Shown here: piece after piece, positions 54,966-63,968 of the stretch
How positions within the stretch are numbered: position 1 is the first letter of the stretch
How the letters are laid out: each line of letters begins with the position of its first letter
NCBI GenBank assembly: GCA_902613065.1
Contig: CACMFU010000007.1
Location: 1-64,000 of the forward strand
Reading direction: 5' to 3'
Source: an uncultured Pelagibacteraceae bacterium
Lineage (GTDB): Bacteria > Pseudomonadota > Alphaproteobacteria > Pelagibacterales > Pelagibacteraceae
DNA length: 64,000 nt
Translations under genes and position numbers: made by a program
Notes under the pieces: generated by a model
Database searches by the model: none
Seen by the model: the letters and a program-made list of their open reading frames with translations, nothing else
Told to the model about the DNA's origin: nothing

Positions 54966-56375
54966 ATGAAAAATAATCTCACTAACATTAAATCAGACAA
55001 TATTAATAAGATTGATTGGAAATTATTACAAAATGAAATGAAAAATAAGTTTGGTTCTGAGATTTATGATAGTTGGTTAAAAAAAATTGATTTAGTTGAT
55101 GAGTTTAAAAATTATGTTTTATTATCTGTTTCGACAAGATTTATCAGAGACTGGATAACCTCAAGATATTTAGATCAAATATTACAAATAATTAAATCAT
55201 ATAAAAAAGATATTTCCAGAATAGAATTTGTAATTAACGAGAATATAAAGAATAAAAATAGTGATGAAATAAAATCAGATAATTCATCTGATAATGAAAA
55301 GGTTTCATTTATTAAAGATTCATATCTTCAATATAATAGAATTGATCCAAATAAAAACTTTGAGAATTTCTTGCTAGGAAAAAGTAATAAACTAGCTTTT
55401 GAAGCTGCAAAAAAAGTCTCAGAACAAATAGCTCATTATAATCCTCTATATATTTATGGTGGAGTTGGAATGGGTAAGACACATTTGCTAAATGCAATTG
55501 GATTAAGTTTGAAAGAAAAAAATAAAGTAATGTTTATTTCAGCCGAAAGATTTATGTATCAATTTGTAAAATCAATAAAATCTAATGATATGGTAAAGTT
55601 TAAAGAGTATTTTAGAAATACTGACATATTTTTGATTGATGATATTCAATTTATGAATGGAAAAGAAGCTATGCAAGAAGAGTTTTTCCACACATTTAAT
55701 GTTTTGCTAGAGAAAGGATCACAAATTATAGTTTCAGCAGATAGACCACCAAACAAATTAACTAGAATACAAGAGAGAATTAAATCTAGATTTTCAGGAG
55801 GACTAGTAGTTGATATTCAAAATGCTGATTTTGAATTAAGATACAATATAATAAAATCCAAAAATGAAGATCTTGGAATTCACGATCCAAATAATATTAA
55901 AATCAGTGACGAGATCATAAAATTTATTAGTACTGAAGTTAACACCAGTATCAGAGAACTTGTAGGTGCATTTAATAGAATAGTATCTTTCTCAAGAATT
56001 TATGGAAAAACACCTTCAATGTCAGAGGTAAAAGTAATATTAAAAGATCTATTAAATTTAACAGAAAATAAAGTTGATATAGACAATATTCAAACAATAG
56101 TCTGTAAATATTTTAAAATAAGTAAAAACGAAATGTTGTCACCAAGAAGGTCAAGATACCTTGTTAGACCAAGACAAACTGCTATTTATTTAGCAAAAAT
56201 GCTGACATCTAAATCTTTACCAGAGATAGGTCGATCATTTGCTAATAGAGATCACACAACTGTTATTCATTCAGTTAAAACAATAGAAAAATTAAGAAAA
56301 GACGATAATGAATTAAATTTAAGCATAGATAGTCTAAAGAATAAAATATTATACAAACAAGAAAATGAAATTTAG
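54966..56375 (+). CDS. dnaA: Chromosomal replication initiator DnaA
   Basis: The 469-residue protein has domain I (WKLLQNEMKNKFG), a Lys/Asn/Ser-rich linker, the AAA+ domain with Walker A GGVGMGKTHLL near residue 168 and Walker B FLIDDIQFM, and the C-terminal DNA-binding domain with the signature NRDHTTVIHSVKTI. It opens the origin. Its stop lies within dnaN (11-nt overlap), giving the dnaA-dnaN operon. Confidence 0.99.
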   Translation: MKNNLTNIKSDNINKIDWKLLQNEMKNKFGSEIYDSWLKKIDLVDEFKNYVLLSVSTRFIRDWITSRYLDQILQIIKSYKKDISRIEFVINENIKNKNSDEIKSDNSSDNEKVSFIKDSYLQYNRIDPNKNFENFLLGKSNKLAFEAAKKVSEQIAHYNPLYIYGGVGMGKTHLLNAIGLSLKEKNKVMFISAERFMYQFVKSIKSNDMVKFKEYFRNTDIFLIDDIQFMNGKEAMQEEFFHTFNVLLEKGSQIIVSADRPPNKLTRIQERIKSRFSGGLVVDIQNADFELRYNIIKSKNEDLGIHDPNNIKISDEIIKFISTEVNTSIRELVGAFNRIVSFSRIYGKTPSMSEVKVILKDLLNLTENKVDIDNIQTIVCKYFKISKNEMLSPRRSRYLVRPRQTAIYLAKMLTSKSLPEIGRSFANRDHTTVIHSVKTIEKLRKDDNELNLSIDSLKNKILYKQENEI

Positions 56376-57477
56376 TGTTAATCAACAGGATTTGCAAAAA
56401 TCTTTAGGTTACTGTCAGGGTGTAATAGAAAAAAGAAGCACTTTACCTATTCTTTCAAATATTTTGATAGAGGCGGCAAATTCAAAATTAAAAATTACAG
56501 CAACAGATTTAGATTTAATATTTTTAAATGAAATTTCAAATATTAAAATTTTTGATGAAGGCAAAACTACCACTTCATCATCAATTATGTTTGATATTGT
56601 AAGAAAAATACCTTCTGGTAGTCAGATAAATTTTGAAAACACTGGAGAAAGTAAATTACAATTAGAGTCAAATAAATCTCTGTTCAATTTAAATTCAATT
56701 AATGCATCTGAATTTCCAATTACAGATGAAAATTTCAATGAAAATGAATTTACCATAAATTCAAAAGATTTATTAAAACTTTTAAACAAATGTAAATTTT
56801 CGATTTCGAATGATGAAACACGGCATTATCTTAGTGGTATTTTTTTCCATCAGACCCAAAAAGATGATAAGCATTTTTTAACTGCAGCCGCAACAGATAG
56901 CCATAGAATGTCTATTTCAAAAGTAAAACTAAAAAATCAAATTGAGTTTGAACCAATAATACTTCCAAAAAAAACTATATTTCAATTATGTTCCCTTTTA
57001 GAGGATTATGATGGTGAGGTTAAAGTCTCAAATATTAAGTCTAAAATTAAATTTGAACTTAATAATAGTATTTTGATCTCAAAATTAATCGATGGAAAAT
57101 TCCCCAATTATATTCAAGTTATCCCTAGAGAAAATCAAAAAAAATTAGAAATTGATTTAAAATCTTTTTTAAACTCTGTTGATAGGGTAGCATCAGTTTC
57201 CCTAGATAAAAAAGATGGTGTAAAATTTAATTTGACTAAAGATAATTTAGATTTATCCGTCAATAACACTAATAGTGGTGATGGTAAAGAAAGCCTATCT
57301 GTAAAATTTGAGACAGATTTAGATATAAGTTTTAATTCTAGATATTTGTTAGATATAGCATCCCAATTAAATGGTGATAACATTGAAATATATTTGAAAG
57401 ATACCGGATCTCCAGCTTTGATAAAAGATCCTGCAGATTTTGATAGTATTTATGTTGTAATGCCTATGAAAGGTTAG
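56365..57477 (+). CDS. dnaN: DNA polymerase III beta sliding clamp
   Basis: The 370-residue protein has three clamp repeats; recognisable parts are MKFSVNQQDLQKSLGYCQGVIEKR..LPILSNI, the TDSHRMS block and the C-terminal YVVMPMKG. It tethers polymerase III to DNA. It overlaps dnaA by 11 nt. recF, which often follows, is absent; a convergent plsC gene overlaps its end by 4 nt. Confidence 0.98.
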   Translation: MKFSVNQQDLQKSLGYCQGVIEKRSTLPILSNILIEAANSKLKITATDLDLIFLNEISNIKIFDEGKTTTSSSIMFDIVRKIPSGSQINFENTGESKLQLESNKSLFNLNSINASEFPITDENFNENEFTINSKDLLKLLNKCKFSISNDETRHYLSGIFFHQTQKDDKHFLTAAATDSHRMSISKVKLKNQIEFEPIILPKKTIFQLCSLLEDYDGEVKVSNIKSKIKFELNNSILISKLIDGKFPNYIQVIPRENQKKLEIDLKSFLNSVDRVASVSLDKKDGVKFNLTKDNLDLSVNNTNSGDGKESLSVKFETDLDISFNSRYLLDIASQLNGDNIEIYLKDTGSPALIKDPADFDSIYVVMPMKG

Positions 57478-58172
57478 TTACCAAGACCAAGCTCGGAATA
57501 AATTTCTTTTTGCAATAATTTTACAAATTCTGTTTCCTCGATTCCTGTATTAATTGGTTTTAAAATAGAAATAGTAATCGTTTTATTGGGTATCATCTTT
57601 CCAGATTTTGGCCATACTCTTCCAGAGTCGATAGCAACAGGTTGACATTTTACATTTAACTCTTTGTAAATTCTTCCAACTCCTTTTTTAAAAGGAATAA
57701 TTTCGTTTGGTAGAACTCGAGTAGCTTGTGGAAAAATTATTACAGGTCTTTTTGTTTTTTCCATAGCTTCTTTAATTTTTTCAGTAAAATTAAGGTTTTC
57801 TTTAGAAACTTTATTTCTATTCACAGAAATAGAATCTATCTTTCTTAAATACCAACCAAATATTGGAATATTTAATAGTTCTCTTTTAAGAATAAAAATT
57901 GGTGAATTGAATATTGTTTGTAAAAAAAAAGTTTCAAACATCGATTGATGAGAGCATGCAATAAAGTAGTTCTCATTATTTATTATGTTTTCTTGACCTT
58001 TAATTACTATTCTGGTTGAGTAAAAAATTTTTAAACAGAATGAGGACCAGTATCCAAAAAGTTTACCTCCAAAAAGAGTGATTTTCTTTGGTAGTAACAA
58101 TGATGGAAGAAAAATAATACATATTAAAATTAATCCAGAAAAAAATATACTTTTAAAGAGGATATTTCTCAT
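57474..58172 (-). CDS. plsC: 1-acyl-sn-glycerol-3-phosphate acyltransferase
   Basis: The 232-residue membrane-bound enzyme has an N-terminal hydrophobic anchor, the acyltransferase motif as HQSMFE (His-X4-Glu instead of His-X4-Asp), and the second block IIFPQATRVLPNE near 145. The Glu variant is seen in some proteobacterial PlsC-like proteins. It makes phosphatidic acid. Its start is 14 bp beyond the lysA 3' end on the same strand. Confidence 0.9.
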   Translation of the reverse strand: MRNILFKSIFFSGLILICIIFLPSLLLPKKITLFGGKLFGYWSSFCLKIFYSTRIVIKGQENIINNENYFIACSHQSMFETFFLQTIFNSPIFILKRELLNIPIFGWYLRKIDSISVNRNKVSKENLNFTEKIKEAMEKTKRPVIIFPQATRVLPNEIIPFKKGVGRIYKELNVKCQPVAIDSGRVWPKSGKMIPNKTITISILKPINTGIEETEFVKLLQKEIYSELGLGN

Positions 58173-58185
58173 TATAAGTTTTAAA

Positions 58186-59400
58186 TTAGATTATATCCGT
58201 TATTTTTTGTCTTTTTCTAATAATCTTTACTTTGTTTCCTTTAATCAAAATTTCAGCAGGCCTTAATCTAAGATTATAATTAGATGATAATGAATAACCA
58301 TATGCACCTGTATCACAAATAATCATAATATCATTTTCTTTTATATTTTGAAATTTCCTTTCTGTTAAAAATTTATCAGTTGTTTCACATACTGGGCCTA
58401 CAAATTCTAATATTTTCTTTGATCGCGACTTATTTCTTAGGGATGGAACTATCCTATGTTTTGCATTATACAAAGCTGGTCTTATCAAATCATTCATTGC
58501 CGCATCCAATATTACAAATGTTTTTGTCTTATTATGTTTTAAATAAATTACTTTGGTTGCAAGTATACCAACATTTCCAATTATAGATCTTCCAGGTTCA
58601 AAAATTATTTTACAATTATGTTTATTTTTAAATTTAATTATTGATTTTTTATATTTTAAATAATCAAGTTTTTTCGTTTTATTATCATAATTAATCCCCA
58701 TCCCACCACCTAAATCAATAAACTCAAATTTATAATCTAAACTTCTTAAAAGTTTATCAAGAACATTTAGCATTTTTTCGTAGGGTTTGTGATTTAAGAT
58801 TTGACTACCGATATGAACACTTAAGCATTTAATATTTATAAATTTTGATTGTTTCATCAAATTAATAATTTTTATAAAAGTCTTTTTATCTACGCCAAAT
58901 TTATTTTCACTTTTGCCAGTAGAAATTTGTTTTAGTGTCTCAGCATCTGTATCTGGATTTAATCTTAAGCCAATATTAACAACTTTATTTAGTTTTTTTG
59001 CAACCGCTTCAATCGCCAAAACTTCACTCAAAGATTCAGAATTTATTAATAATATTTTTTGTTTAATTGCGTACTCAATTTCATCTTTTGTTTTACCAAC
59101 TCCAGAGAAAACTATCTTGTTTTTATTAATACCAGCTTTAAGTGATGCATACAATTCACCCTTCGAAACTACATCTGCTCCAAGGTCTAATTTTTTTATT
59201 TCTTTTAATAATGAAATATTAGAATTAGATTTTACAGAAAAACAAATTAAAGGTCTAATTTCCTTAAAAGCTCTTTTAAAATTCTCTATATTTTCTCTTA
59301 AATTTTTATAAGAGTAGCAGTATAGAGGTGTATTAAATTTTTTTGTTAGACTCTTAATGTTATTTCCTTCAATAAAAAATTTATTATTTATATATCTCAT
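58186..59400 (-). CDS. lysA: Diaminopimelate decarboxylase
   Basis: The 404-residue fold-type III PLP enzyme has the lysine site FSVKSNSN, HIGSQI, the glycine-rich DLGGGMGINY phosphate loop, EPGRSIIGNVG and the CETTDKF and GAYGYSLSSNYN active-site segments. It makes lysine from meso-diaminopimelate, downstream of DapB in the pathway. Its ATG overlaps the LptM-like stop (ATGA). Confidence 0.98.
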   Translation of the reverse strand: MRYINNKFFIEGNNIKSLTKKFNTPLYCYSYKNLRENIENFKRAFKEIRPLICFSVKSNSNISLLKEIKKLDLGADVVSKGELYASLKAGINKNKIVFSGVGKTKDEIEYAIKQKILLINSESLSEVLAIEAVAKKLNKVVNIGLRLNPDTDAETLKQISTGKSENKFGVDKKTFIKIINLMKQSKFINIKCLSVHIGSQILNHKPYEKMLNVLDKLLRSLDYKFEFIDLGGGMGINYDNKTKKLDYLKYKKSIIKFKNKHNCKIIFEPGRSIIGNVGILATKVIYLKHNKTKTFVILDAAMNDLIRPALYNAKHRIVPSLRNKSRSKKILEFVGPVCETTDKFLTERKFQNIKENDIMIICDTGAYGYSLSSNYNLRLRPAEILIKGNKVKIIRKRQKITDII

Positions 59401-59513
59401 AATACTTTTTGAATATTCTTACTTAATTCAGATTTATATTCTGGATCACCTTTTCGTCCGCAAGCAGCTATAAAATATAAACAAAGCATAATAATTAAAA
59501 TTTTTTTACTCAT
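59397..59513 (-). CDS. LptM (YifL)-like small lipoprotein, 38 aa
   Basis: Between argH and lysA the minus strand has a 38-codon frame from ATG at 59513 to TGA at 59397-59399. A short hydrophobic signal (KKILIIMLCLYFIAA) ends in lipobox IAAC and then CGRKGDPEYK, matching the CGxKGxL/P motif of LptM/YifL, which helps mature the LptD/LptE translocon. The order argH-lptM-lysA is standard. It overlaps argH by 8 nt and lysA by 4 nt. Confidence 0.85.
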   Translation of the reverse strand: MSKKILIIMLCLYFIAACGRKGDPEYKSELSKNIQKVL

Positions 59514-60894
59514 TTTTTTCCTTTTTTATCATTTTCTTAACATTCTCAAAAGAAGTTCCGCCATATGATTTTTTTGATTTAATCGAATTTTCTAGATCTA
59601 GTATTTTATAAACATTTAAACTTAGTTTTGGCTCAATTTGATTTATTTCTTTTAATTCTAATTCGTGAAGTTTTTTATTTTTTTTTTCTGCTAAATTAAT
59701 TATTTTTGCTGTTTGTATATATGCCTTTCTAAATGGATATCCAAGCTCTCTTACAATGTAATCAGTTAAATCTGTAGCTGTGGTAAATCCTTCTCCTGCA
59801 AGGGATAGCATACTTTTTTTATTTATTATTAAGTTTTTTATTACATCATTTAACAATGATAGCGATATTTTTAATTGATCATTTGTTTTAAAAACAATTT
59901 CTTTGTCTTCCTGTAGATCTTTAAAATATGATAAAGGTAAACCTTTTAATATTGAAATCATAGAATTTATATTTCCTATAAATATTCCAGTTTTACCTCT
60001 CAAATATTCTAATGGGTCAGGATTCTTTTTTTGTGGCATTATAGAAGAACCAGTTACCAACTTATCATTCAAAGTTATCATATTGAAAGCATCAGAATTC
60101 CAAATTATGAGTTCTTCAGCAATTCTAGAAATATGTAAAGAACAAGCTAGAGAAGAATACAAAAAGTCTAATACAAAATCTCTATCAGATACAGTATCTA
60201 CAGAATTGTTTGTTGGTTTTTTAAATTTAAGTTTTTTTGTAGTGTAATTTCTGTCAATTTTAAAAGAAGTGCCAGATAAAGCCCCTACACCTAAAGGATT
60301 TTCATCTAAAAACTCTAAATTATTCTGAAATTTTTTCTTATCTCTCTTAAACATTTCAACATAAGCTAGTAGATAATGTGCCAAAGATAATGGTTGTGCA
60401 TTTTTTAAATGTGTAAATCCTGGCATAATTGTTCTGATATTTTTTTGTGCAAGATTTAGAATATTTGAATTTGTATTATCTAATAAAATTATTATTTTTT
60501 TTGTTGCTTCTTTTAACCATAATTTAAGGTCGGTGATTACCTGGTCATTTCTAGATCTAGCAGTATGAACATATCCAGCATCATCACCAATTAACTCAAA
60601 TAATCTGTTTTCTATATTCATATGAATATCCTCTAAATCATAATCAAAATTGAACTTTTTTTTTACAATTTCATTTTTAATTCTTTTTAATCCCCAGATT
60701 ATTTTATTCTTTATTCTGAAATTTATAATTTTCTGTTTGTGAAGCATTTCAACATGAGCAATTGACCCTTCGATATCTTCTTTAAATAGTCTTTTGTCAA
60801 CTGGTAACGAACCACCAACTTTTTTAAATAAAGTTGAGGCATTTTTCTTAATTCTTGTACCCCAAATTGGTTTATTGTTTTTATTTTTACTCAT
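59506..60894 (-). CDS. argH: Argininosuccinate lyase
   Basis: I start at the ATG at 60894 (462 residues); a TTG at 60903 is also in frame. The fumarase/aspartase-superfamily signature is TGSSIMPQKKNPDPLE, with HTARSRNDQV and the PGFTHLKNAQP block. It splits argininosuccinate into arginine and fumarate. Divergent from the TlpA-like gene with 19 bp between starts. Confidence 0.98.
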   Translation of the reverse strand: MSKNKNNKPIWGTRIKKNASTLFKKVGGSLPVDKRLFKEDIEGSIAHVEMLHKQKIINFRIKNKIIWGLKRIKNEIVKKKFNFDYDLEDIHMNIENRLFELIGDDAGYVHTARSRNDQVITDLKLWLKEATKKIIILLDNTNSNILNLAQKNIRTIMPGFTHLKNAQPLSLAHYLLAYVEMFKRDKKKFQNNLEFLDENPLGVGALSGTSFKIDRNYTTKKLKFKKPTNNSVDTVSDRDFVLDFLYSSLACSLHISRIAEELIIWNSDAFNMITLNDKLVTGSSIMPQKKNPDPLEYLRGKTGIFIGNINSMISILKGLPLSYFKDLQEDKEIVFKTNDQLKISLSLLNDVIKNLIINKKSMLSLAGEGFTTATDLTDYIVRELGYPFRKAYIQTAKIINLAEKKNKKLHELELKEINQIEPKLSLNVYKILDLENSIKSKKSYGGTSFENVKKMIKKEKNE

Positions 60895-60913
60895 GTTATT
60901 CAATTACAAATCT

Positions 60914-61444
60914 ATGAAATTTATATTTATATCCATTAAAATAATATTTCTTTACTTCATATCATTTAGCTCTTCATATTCAATAGAAGCACCAAATATA
61001 AAAAATCTAATAATTTACGAGGAAAAACAAAAAATTAAGTTTTTTGACTTTTTAAATGAGGCTGGAAATAAAGTTAATTTGAAAGATTTTAAATCCGAAT
61101 TAATTATTTTGAATTTTTGGGCAACATGGTGTGCTCCTTGTAGAGAGGAAATGCCATCTTTAAACAATCTTCAAATACTTAAGGATGAAAAAAAAATAAA
61201 GATTATCCCAATAAATATAGGTGGAGAAAATATTAGCACATCTAAGAAGTTTTTTGACGACTTGCTTATAGAAGAATTACAAGTTTTTGTTGGAGATGGC
61301 CCTGGAATTGCAAAAAATTTAAAGTTAAGAGGACTACCCACAACATTATTTATTGATAAAGATGGTTATGAGTTTGCAAGAATTGTTGGTTCAATAGATT
61401 TTAACAGCGATGAATTTTTAAATTGGTTAAATGAATTAAATTAA
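60914..61444 (+). CDS. TlpA-like thiol:disulfide oxidoreductase
   Basis: The start is the ATG at 60914 (176 residues); the longer in-frame start at 60794 lies inside argH. It has an N-terminal signal/anchor (FIFISIKIIFLYFISF) and a thioredoxin fold with LNFWATWCAPCREEMPSL (Cys73, Cys76) and GLPTTLFIDKDG with the cis-Pro. A periplasmic reductant, possibly for cytochrome c or copper-site assembly. It is next to argH as in many alphaproteobacteria. Confidence 0.92.
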   Translation: MKFIFISIKIIFLYFISFSSSYSIEAPNIKNLIIYEEKQKIKFFDFLNEAGNKVNLKDFKSELIILNFWATWCAPCREEMPSLNNLQILKDEKKIKIIPINIGGENISTSKKFFDDLLIEELQVFVGDGPGIAKNLKLRGLPTTLFIDKDGYEFARIVGSIDFNSDEFLNWLNELN

Positions 61445-61641
61445 TTCTTATAAAAGTAAGCTAATGCTACAAGTACAATTATAGCAACAAATTGTAATAA
61501 AACTCTCAGCTGCATTAACTTATTTGAAGTTTTTTTATCTCCATCTCCTTTAAAAAGTGTTCTAATTCCAAGAATTAAGACAACAGCTACAGCTGCAAGT
61601 AAAACAATTGCAGCAATTTTAACAAATATTTCAGAAATCAT
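61441..61641 (-). CDS. HIG1-domain (twin-transmembrane) protein
   Basis: The 66-residue protein has two membrane helices (about 5-27 and 44-63) joined by a charged loop KGDGDKKTSNKLMQLRVLLQF, which matches the HIG1 N-terminal family found in alphaproteobacteria and mitochondria, where it associates with cytochrome oxidase. Function here is inferred from family only. Its 3' end overlaps the TlpA-like gene by 4 nt. Confidence 0.85.
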   Translation of the reverse strand: MISEIFVKIAAIVLLAAVAVVLILGIRTLFKGDGDKKTSNKLMQLRVLLQFVAIIVLVALAYFYKN

Positions 61642-61690
61642 AATTTGATTTTAGTTTTTTTTTAAAATAAAAAAACATAATTACTTATCT

Positions 61691-62347
61691 ATGACATTTT
61701 GCCTTGAATCAACAATTATAAAACCTGAAAATGGGATTGAAATCAAAAACGCAGTAATTTTACTTCATGGATATGGTGGAGATGGTAAAGATATAAGCAT
61801 GTTAACTCTGAATTGGAAAAGGTTTTTAACCAATACAGTATTCTTATGTCCGAATGGACATGAAACATGTAAAATTAATCCAATTGGTTATCAATGGTTT
61901 GATTTAGAAACAAATGATAAAAATTATATTTTAAATGAAGTAAAAAAAGCTGAAGATAAATTAAGAAAATACATTGAAGAAGTTAAAGTAGAATATAATT
62001 TGGAAAATTCTAAGATATGTTTATCTGGATTTAGTCAAGGTTGCATGATGTCAATAAACTTGGGCTTAGCTTCTAAAGATCCTTTTAATTGTATTGTTGG
62101 ATTTTCTGGAAAGATTATAGATAAAGAGGACCTTAGTTTAAGATTAATCTCTAAAACAAAAACTTTATTAATTCATGGTGAAAAAGATGAAATAGTTCCA
62201 CCCTACAATTTATTGGATGCAAAAGATTTTTTTATACGCAATAATATTAATATAGAAACTTTAATGATCAAAGACTGCGACCATCATATACCAGTTGAAG
62301 CTTCAAGTAATGCATTAAAATTTATCAAAAATAATTTTGATATTTAA
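61691..62347 (+). CDS. Carboxylesterase/lysophospholipase-like alpha/beta hydrolase
   Basis: The 218-residue protein has the PF02230-type layout: AVILLHGYGGDG oxyanion region, nucleophile Ser115 in LSGFSQGCMM, Asp166 in GEKDEIVP and His198 or His199 near DCDHHIP. No signal peptide. Substrate may be short acyl esters or lysophospholipid. Separated from the divergent HIG1 gene by 49 AT-rich bp. Confidence 0.9.
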   Translation: MTFCLESTIIKPENGIEIKNAVILLHGYGGDGKDISMLTLNWKRFLTNTVFLCPNGHETCKINPIGYQWFDLETNDKNYILNEVKKAEDKLRKYIEEVKVEYNLENSKICLSGFSQGCMMSINLGLASKDPFNCIVGFSGKIIDKEDLSLRLISKTKTLLIHGEKDEIVPPYNLLDAKDFFIRNNINIETLMIKDCDHHIPVEASSNALKFIKNNFDI

Positions 62348-62362
62348 AAAGAATTAACTTTT

Positions 62363-62392
62363 TTGTTACATTGATTAATAATAATATATAAT
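62363..62392 (+). promoter_or_regulatory. Promoter of the HNH gene
   Basis: TTGTTA (62363-62368) and a perfect TATAAT (62387-62392) are 18 bp apart in the 58-bp gap. Predicted start near 62399 leaves about 7 nt before the ATG at 62406, with no Shine-Dalgarno, so the leader is very short. Confidence 0.6.
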
Positions 62393-62405
62393 ATATTAAA
62401 TAATT

Positions 62406-62978
62406 ATGACTCTGATGATCAATGAAAACCTTTCACTCGAAAAATGTCCGGCTCTAGTTCTTAACGCAGATTATAGACCATTAAGTTATTATCCTTTATC
62501 ATTATGGTCATGGCAAGACGCTATTAAATCTGTATTTTTAGATAGGGTCTCAATTGTAAGTCATTATGATAGAATGATAAGAAGCCCATCATTCTCTATG
62601 CAGTTACCGAGTGTTATTGCATTAAAATCTTTTATAAAGCCTCGTTCAAATCCAAATTTCACAAGATTTAATGTTTTTCTAAGAGATAAGTTTAGTTGCC
62701 AATATTGTGGAAGTAATAATGAACTAACTTTTGACCATCTTCTTCCAAGATCAAAAGGTGGTAAAACTGATTGGGAAAACGTTGTTACTGCTTGCTCAGC
62801 ATGTAATGTAAAAAAAGGTGGAAGATTGTTAAAAAATTCTGGAATGAAGTTAAATCAATGGCCTTTTCAACCAACAACAGAGGATCTTCATAGAAATGGG
62901 AAGAATTTTCCTCCAAATTTTCTACACAGCAGTTGGATGGATTATTTATATTGGGATGTGGAATTAGATCCTAGTTAA
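62406..62978 (+). CDS. HNH endonuclease family protein
   Basis: The 190-residue protein has a C-terminal HNH domain stabilised by two CxxC pairs (Cys98/Cys101 in FSCQYCG and Cys130/Cys133 in ACSACN) around TFDHLLPRSKGG (His111) and DWENVV. The N-terminal VLNADYRPLSYYPLSLWSWQDAI block is the conserved head of the housekeeping HNH proteins widespread in alphaproteobacteria and cyanobacteria. Target unknown; no phage or restriction genes are nearby. Confidence 0.88.
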   Translation: MTLMINENLSLEKCPALVLNADYRPLSYYPLSLWSWQDAIKSVFLDRVSIVSHYDRMIRSPSFSMQLPSVIALKSFIKPRSNPNFTRFNVFLRDKFSCQYCGSNNELTFDHLLPRSKGGKTDWENVVTACSACNVKKGGRLLKNSGMKLNQWPFQPTTEDLHRNGKNFPPNFLHSSWMDYLYWDVELDPS

Positions 62979-63508
62979 ATTTTTTCAGAGATATTTATAG
63001 CGATTTTTGAGCCAGTTTTAATAATTTTATCCATTACTGAATATAATCCTTTTTTTGTTGCGCCGTGCTCATATGCAATATCTTTATGTTCCAATTCATC
63101 AGCTCTAAATTTTTTAATTTTTTCTCTAAGTTTTTTTTCATCATCTTGTAATTGATCTATTTGACTTTGGTAATGCTTATCAATTACTTCCTCAACAGAG
63201 GCTGTGCATAGCATTGCTGCCTTTTTTCCTAATATTGTTGAGCTGAAACCTAAACCTACTCCTAATAAATCCCATAGTGGTAAAAATTTAGTTGGTTTTA
63301 TATTTCTTTCTCTGATTTCATTTTCAAAAAAATCGCTATGTTCTTGCTCATGTTCTCTCATTTCTTCTACTAATTTTAATAGTTCAGGATCTTTTTTAAA
63401 TGTTTTGAGTGCTAAAAGTTGACCTTCATATATTTTAATTGCACCTCTTTCACCTGCGTGATCAACTCTAATAAATTCTTCTAATTTTTTCTTGTTAGTT
63501 TTTTTCAT
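62975..63508 (-). CDS. coq7: Demethoxyubiquinone hydroxylase Coq7
   Basis: Start at the ATG at 63508 (177 residues); a TTG two codons upstream is also open. The di-iron ligands are in VDHAGERGAIKIYEGQ, MREHEQEHSDFF (ExxH), TASVEEVIDKHY and DELEHKDIA (ExxH). It hydroxylates C6 of demethoxyubiquinone, late in the same coenzyme Q pathway as UbiE/UbiB. It overlaps dsbB by 14 nt. Confidence 0.96.
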   Translation of the reverse strand: MKKTNKKKLEEFIRVDHAGERGAIKIYEGQLLALKTFKKDPELLKLVEEMREHEQEHSDFFENEIRERNIKPTKFLPLWDLLGVGLGFSSTILGKKAAMLCTASVEEVIDKHYQSQIDQLQDDEKKLREKIKKFRADELEHKDIAYEHGATKKGLYSVMDKIIKTGSKIAINISEKI

Positions 63509-63968
63509 AAACAAGAGCTCTTAGCGAAAATAATACAATTAGTAAAGATGTTAAAAAATTCAATCCAGATAAAGATATGCCTAAAATAGTAAAATCTACA
63601 TCTTTACAATTTTTAACCATCCCAAGACTTTCAATTATTTTTTCTTTATTCGTGATATCTATATTTGTATTTGTACAACCAGCATATTCATCAAAAATGC
63701 CATTTTCTATACCAAAATGATATCCTGCAAGAGCAGTGCTCAGTGTGAATGTAATGATTAAAGCAATCAGTATTCTATCAGATTTAATATAGTTATATCC
63801 CAAAAAACAAATAAAGATCGCTACTAAAAAAGGAATTCTTTGATAAATACATAATTTACACGGTAAATACCCAAGAACTTTTTCAATATAAATCGCAGAT
63901 AATATAGCAATAATTGAGTATATAAAAATAAACAAATAAATATTTTTTCTTTTTAAAATAAAATTCAT
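63495..63968 (-). CDS. dsbB: Disulfide bond formation protein DsbB
   Basis: The 157-residue protein has four membrane helices, the quinone-coupled Cys37-x-x-Cys40 in LPCKLCIYQR, and the second periplasmic pair Cys97 and Cys120. It reoxidises DsbA using ubiquinone. Its start is 32 bp from the window edge, where I see only AT-rich sequence. Confidence 0.93.
   Translation of the reverse strand: MNFILKRKNIYLFIFIYSIIAILSAIYIEKVLGYLPCKLCIYQRIPFLVAIFICFLGYNYIKSDRILIALIITFTLSTALAGYHFGIENGIFDEYAGCTNTNIDITNKEKIIESLGMVKNCKDVDFTILGISLSGLNFLTSLLIVLFSLRALVYEKN

Noticed and set aside
60794..60913. N-terminal extension of the TlpA-like protein
   Set aside because: The extra 40 codons are antisense to argH; the ATG at 60914 starts a normal signal peptide.
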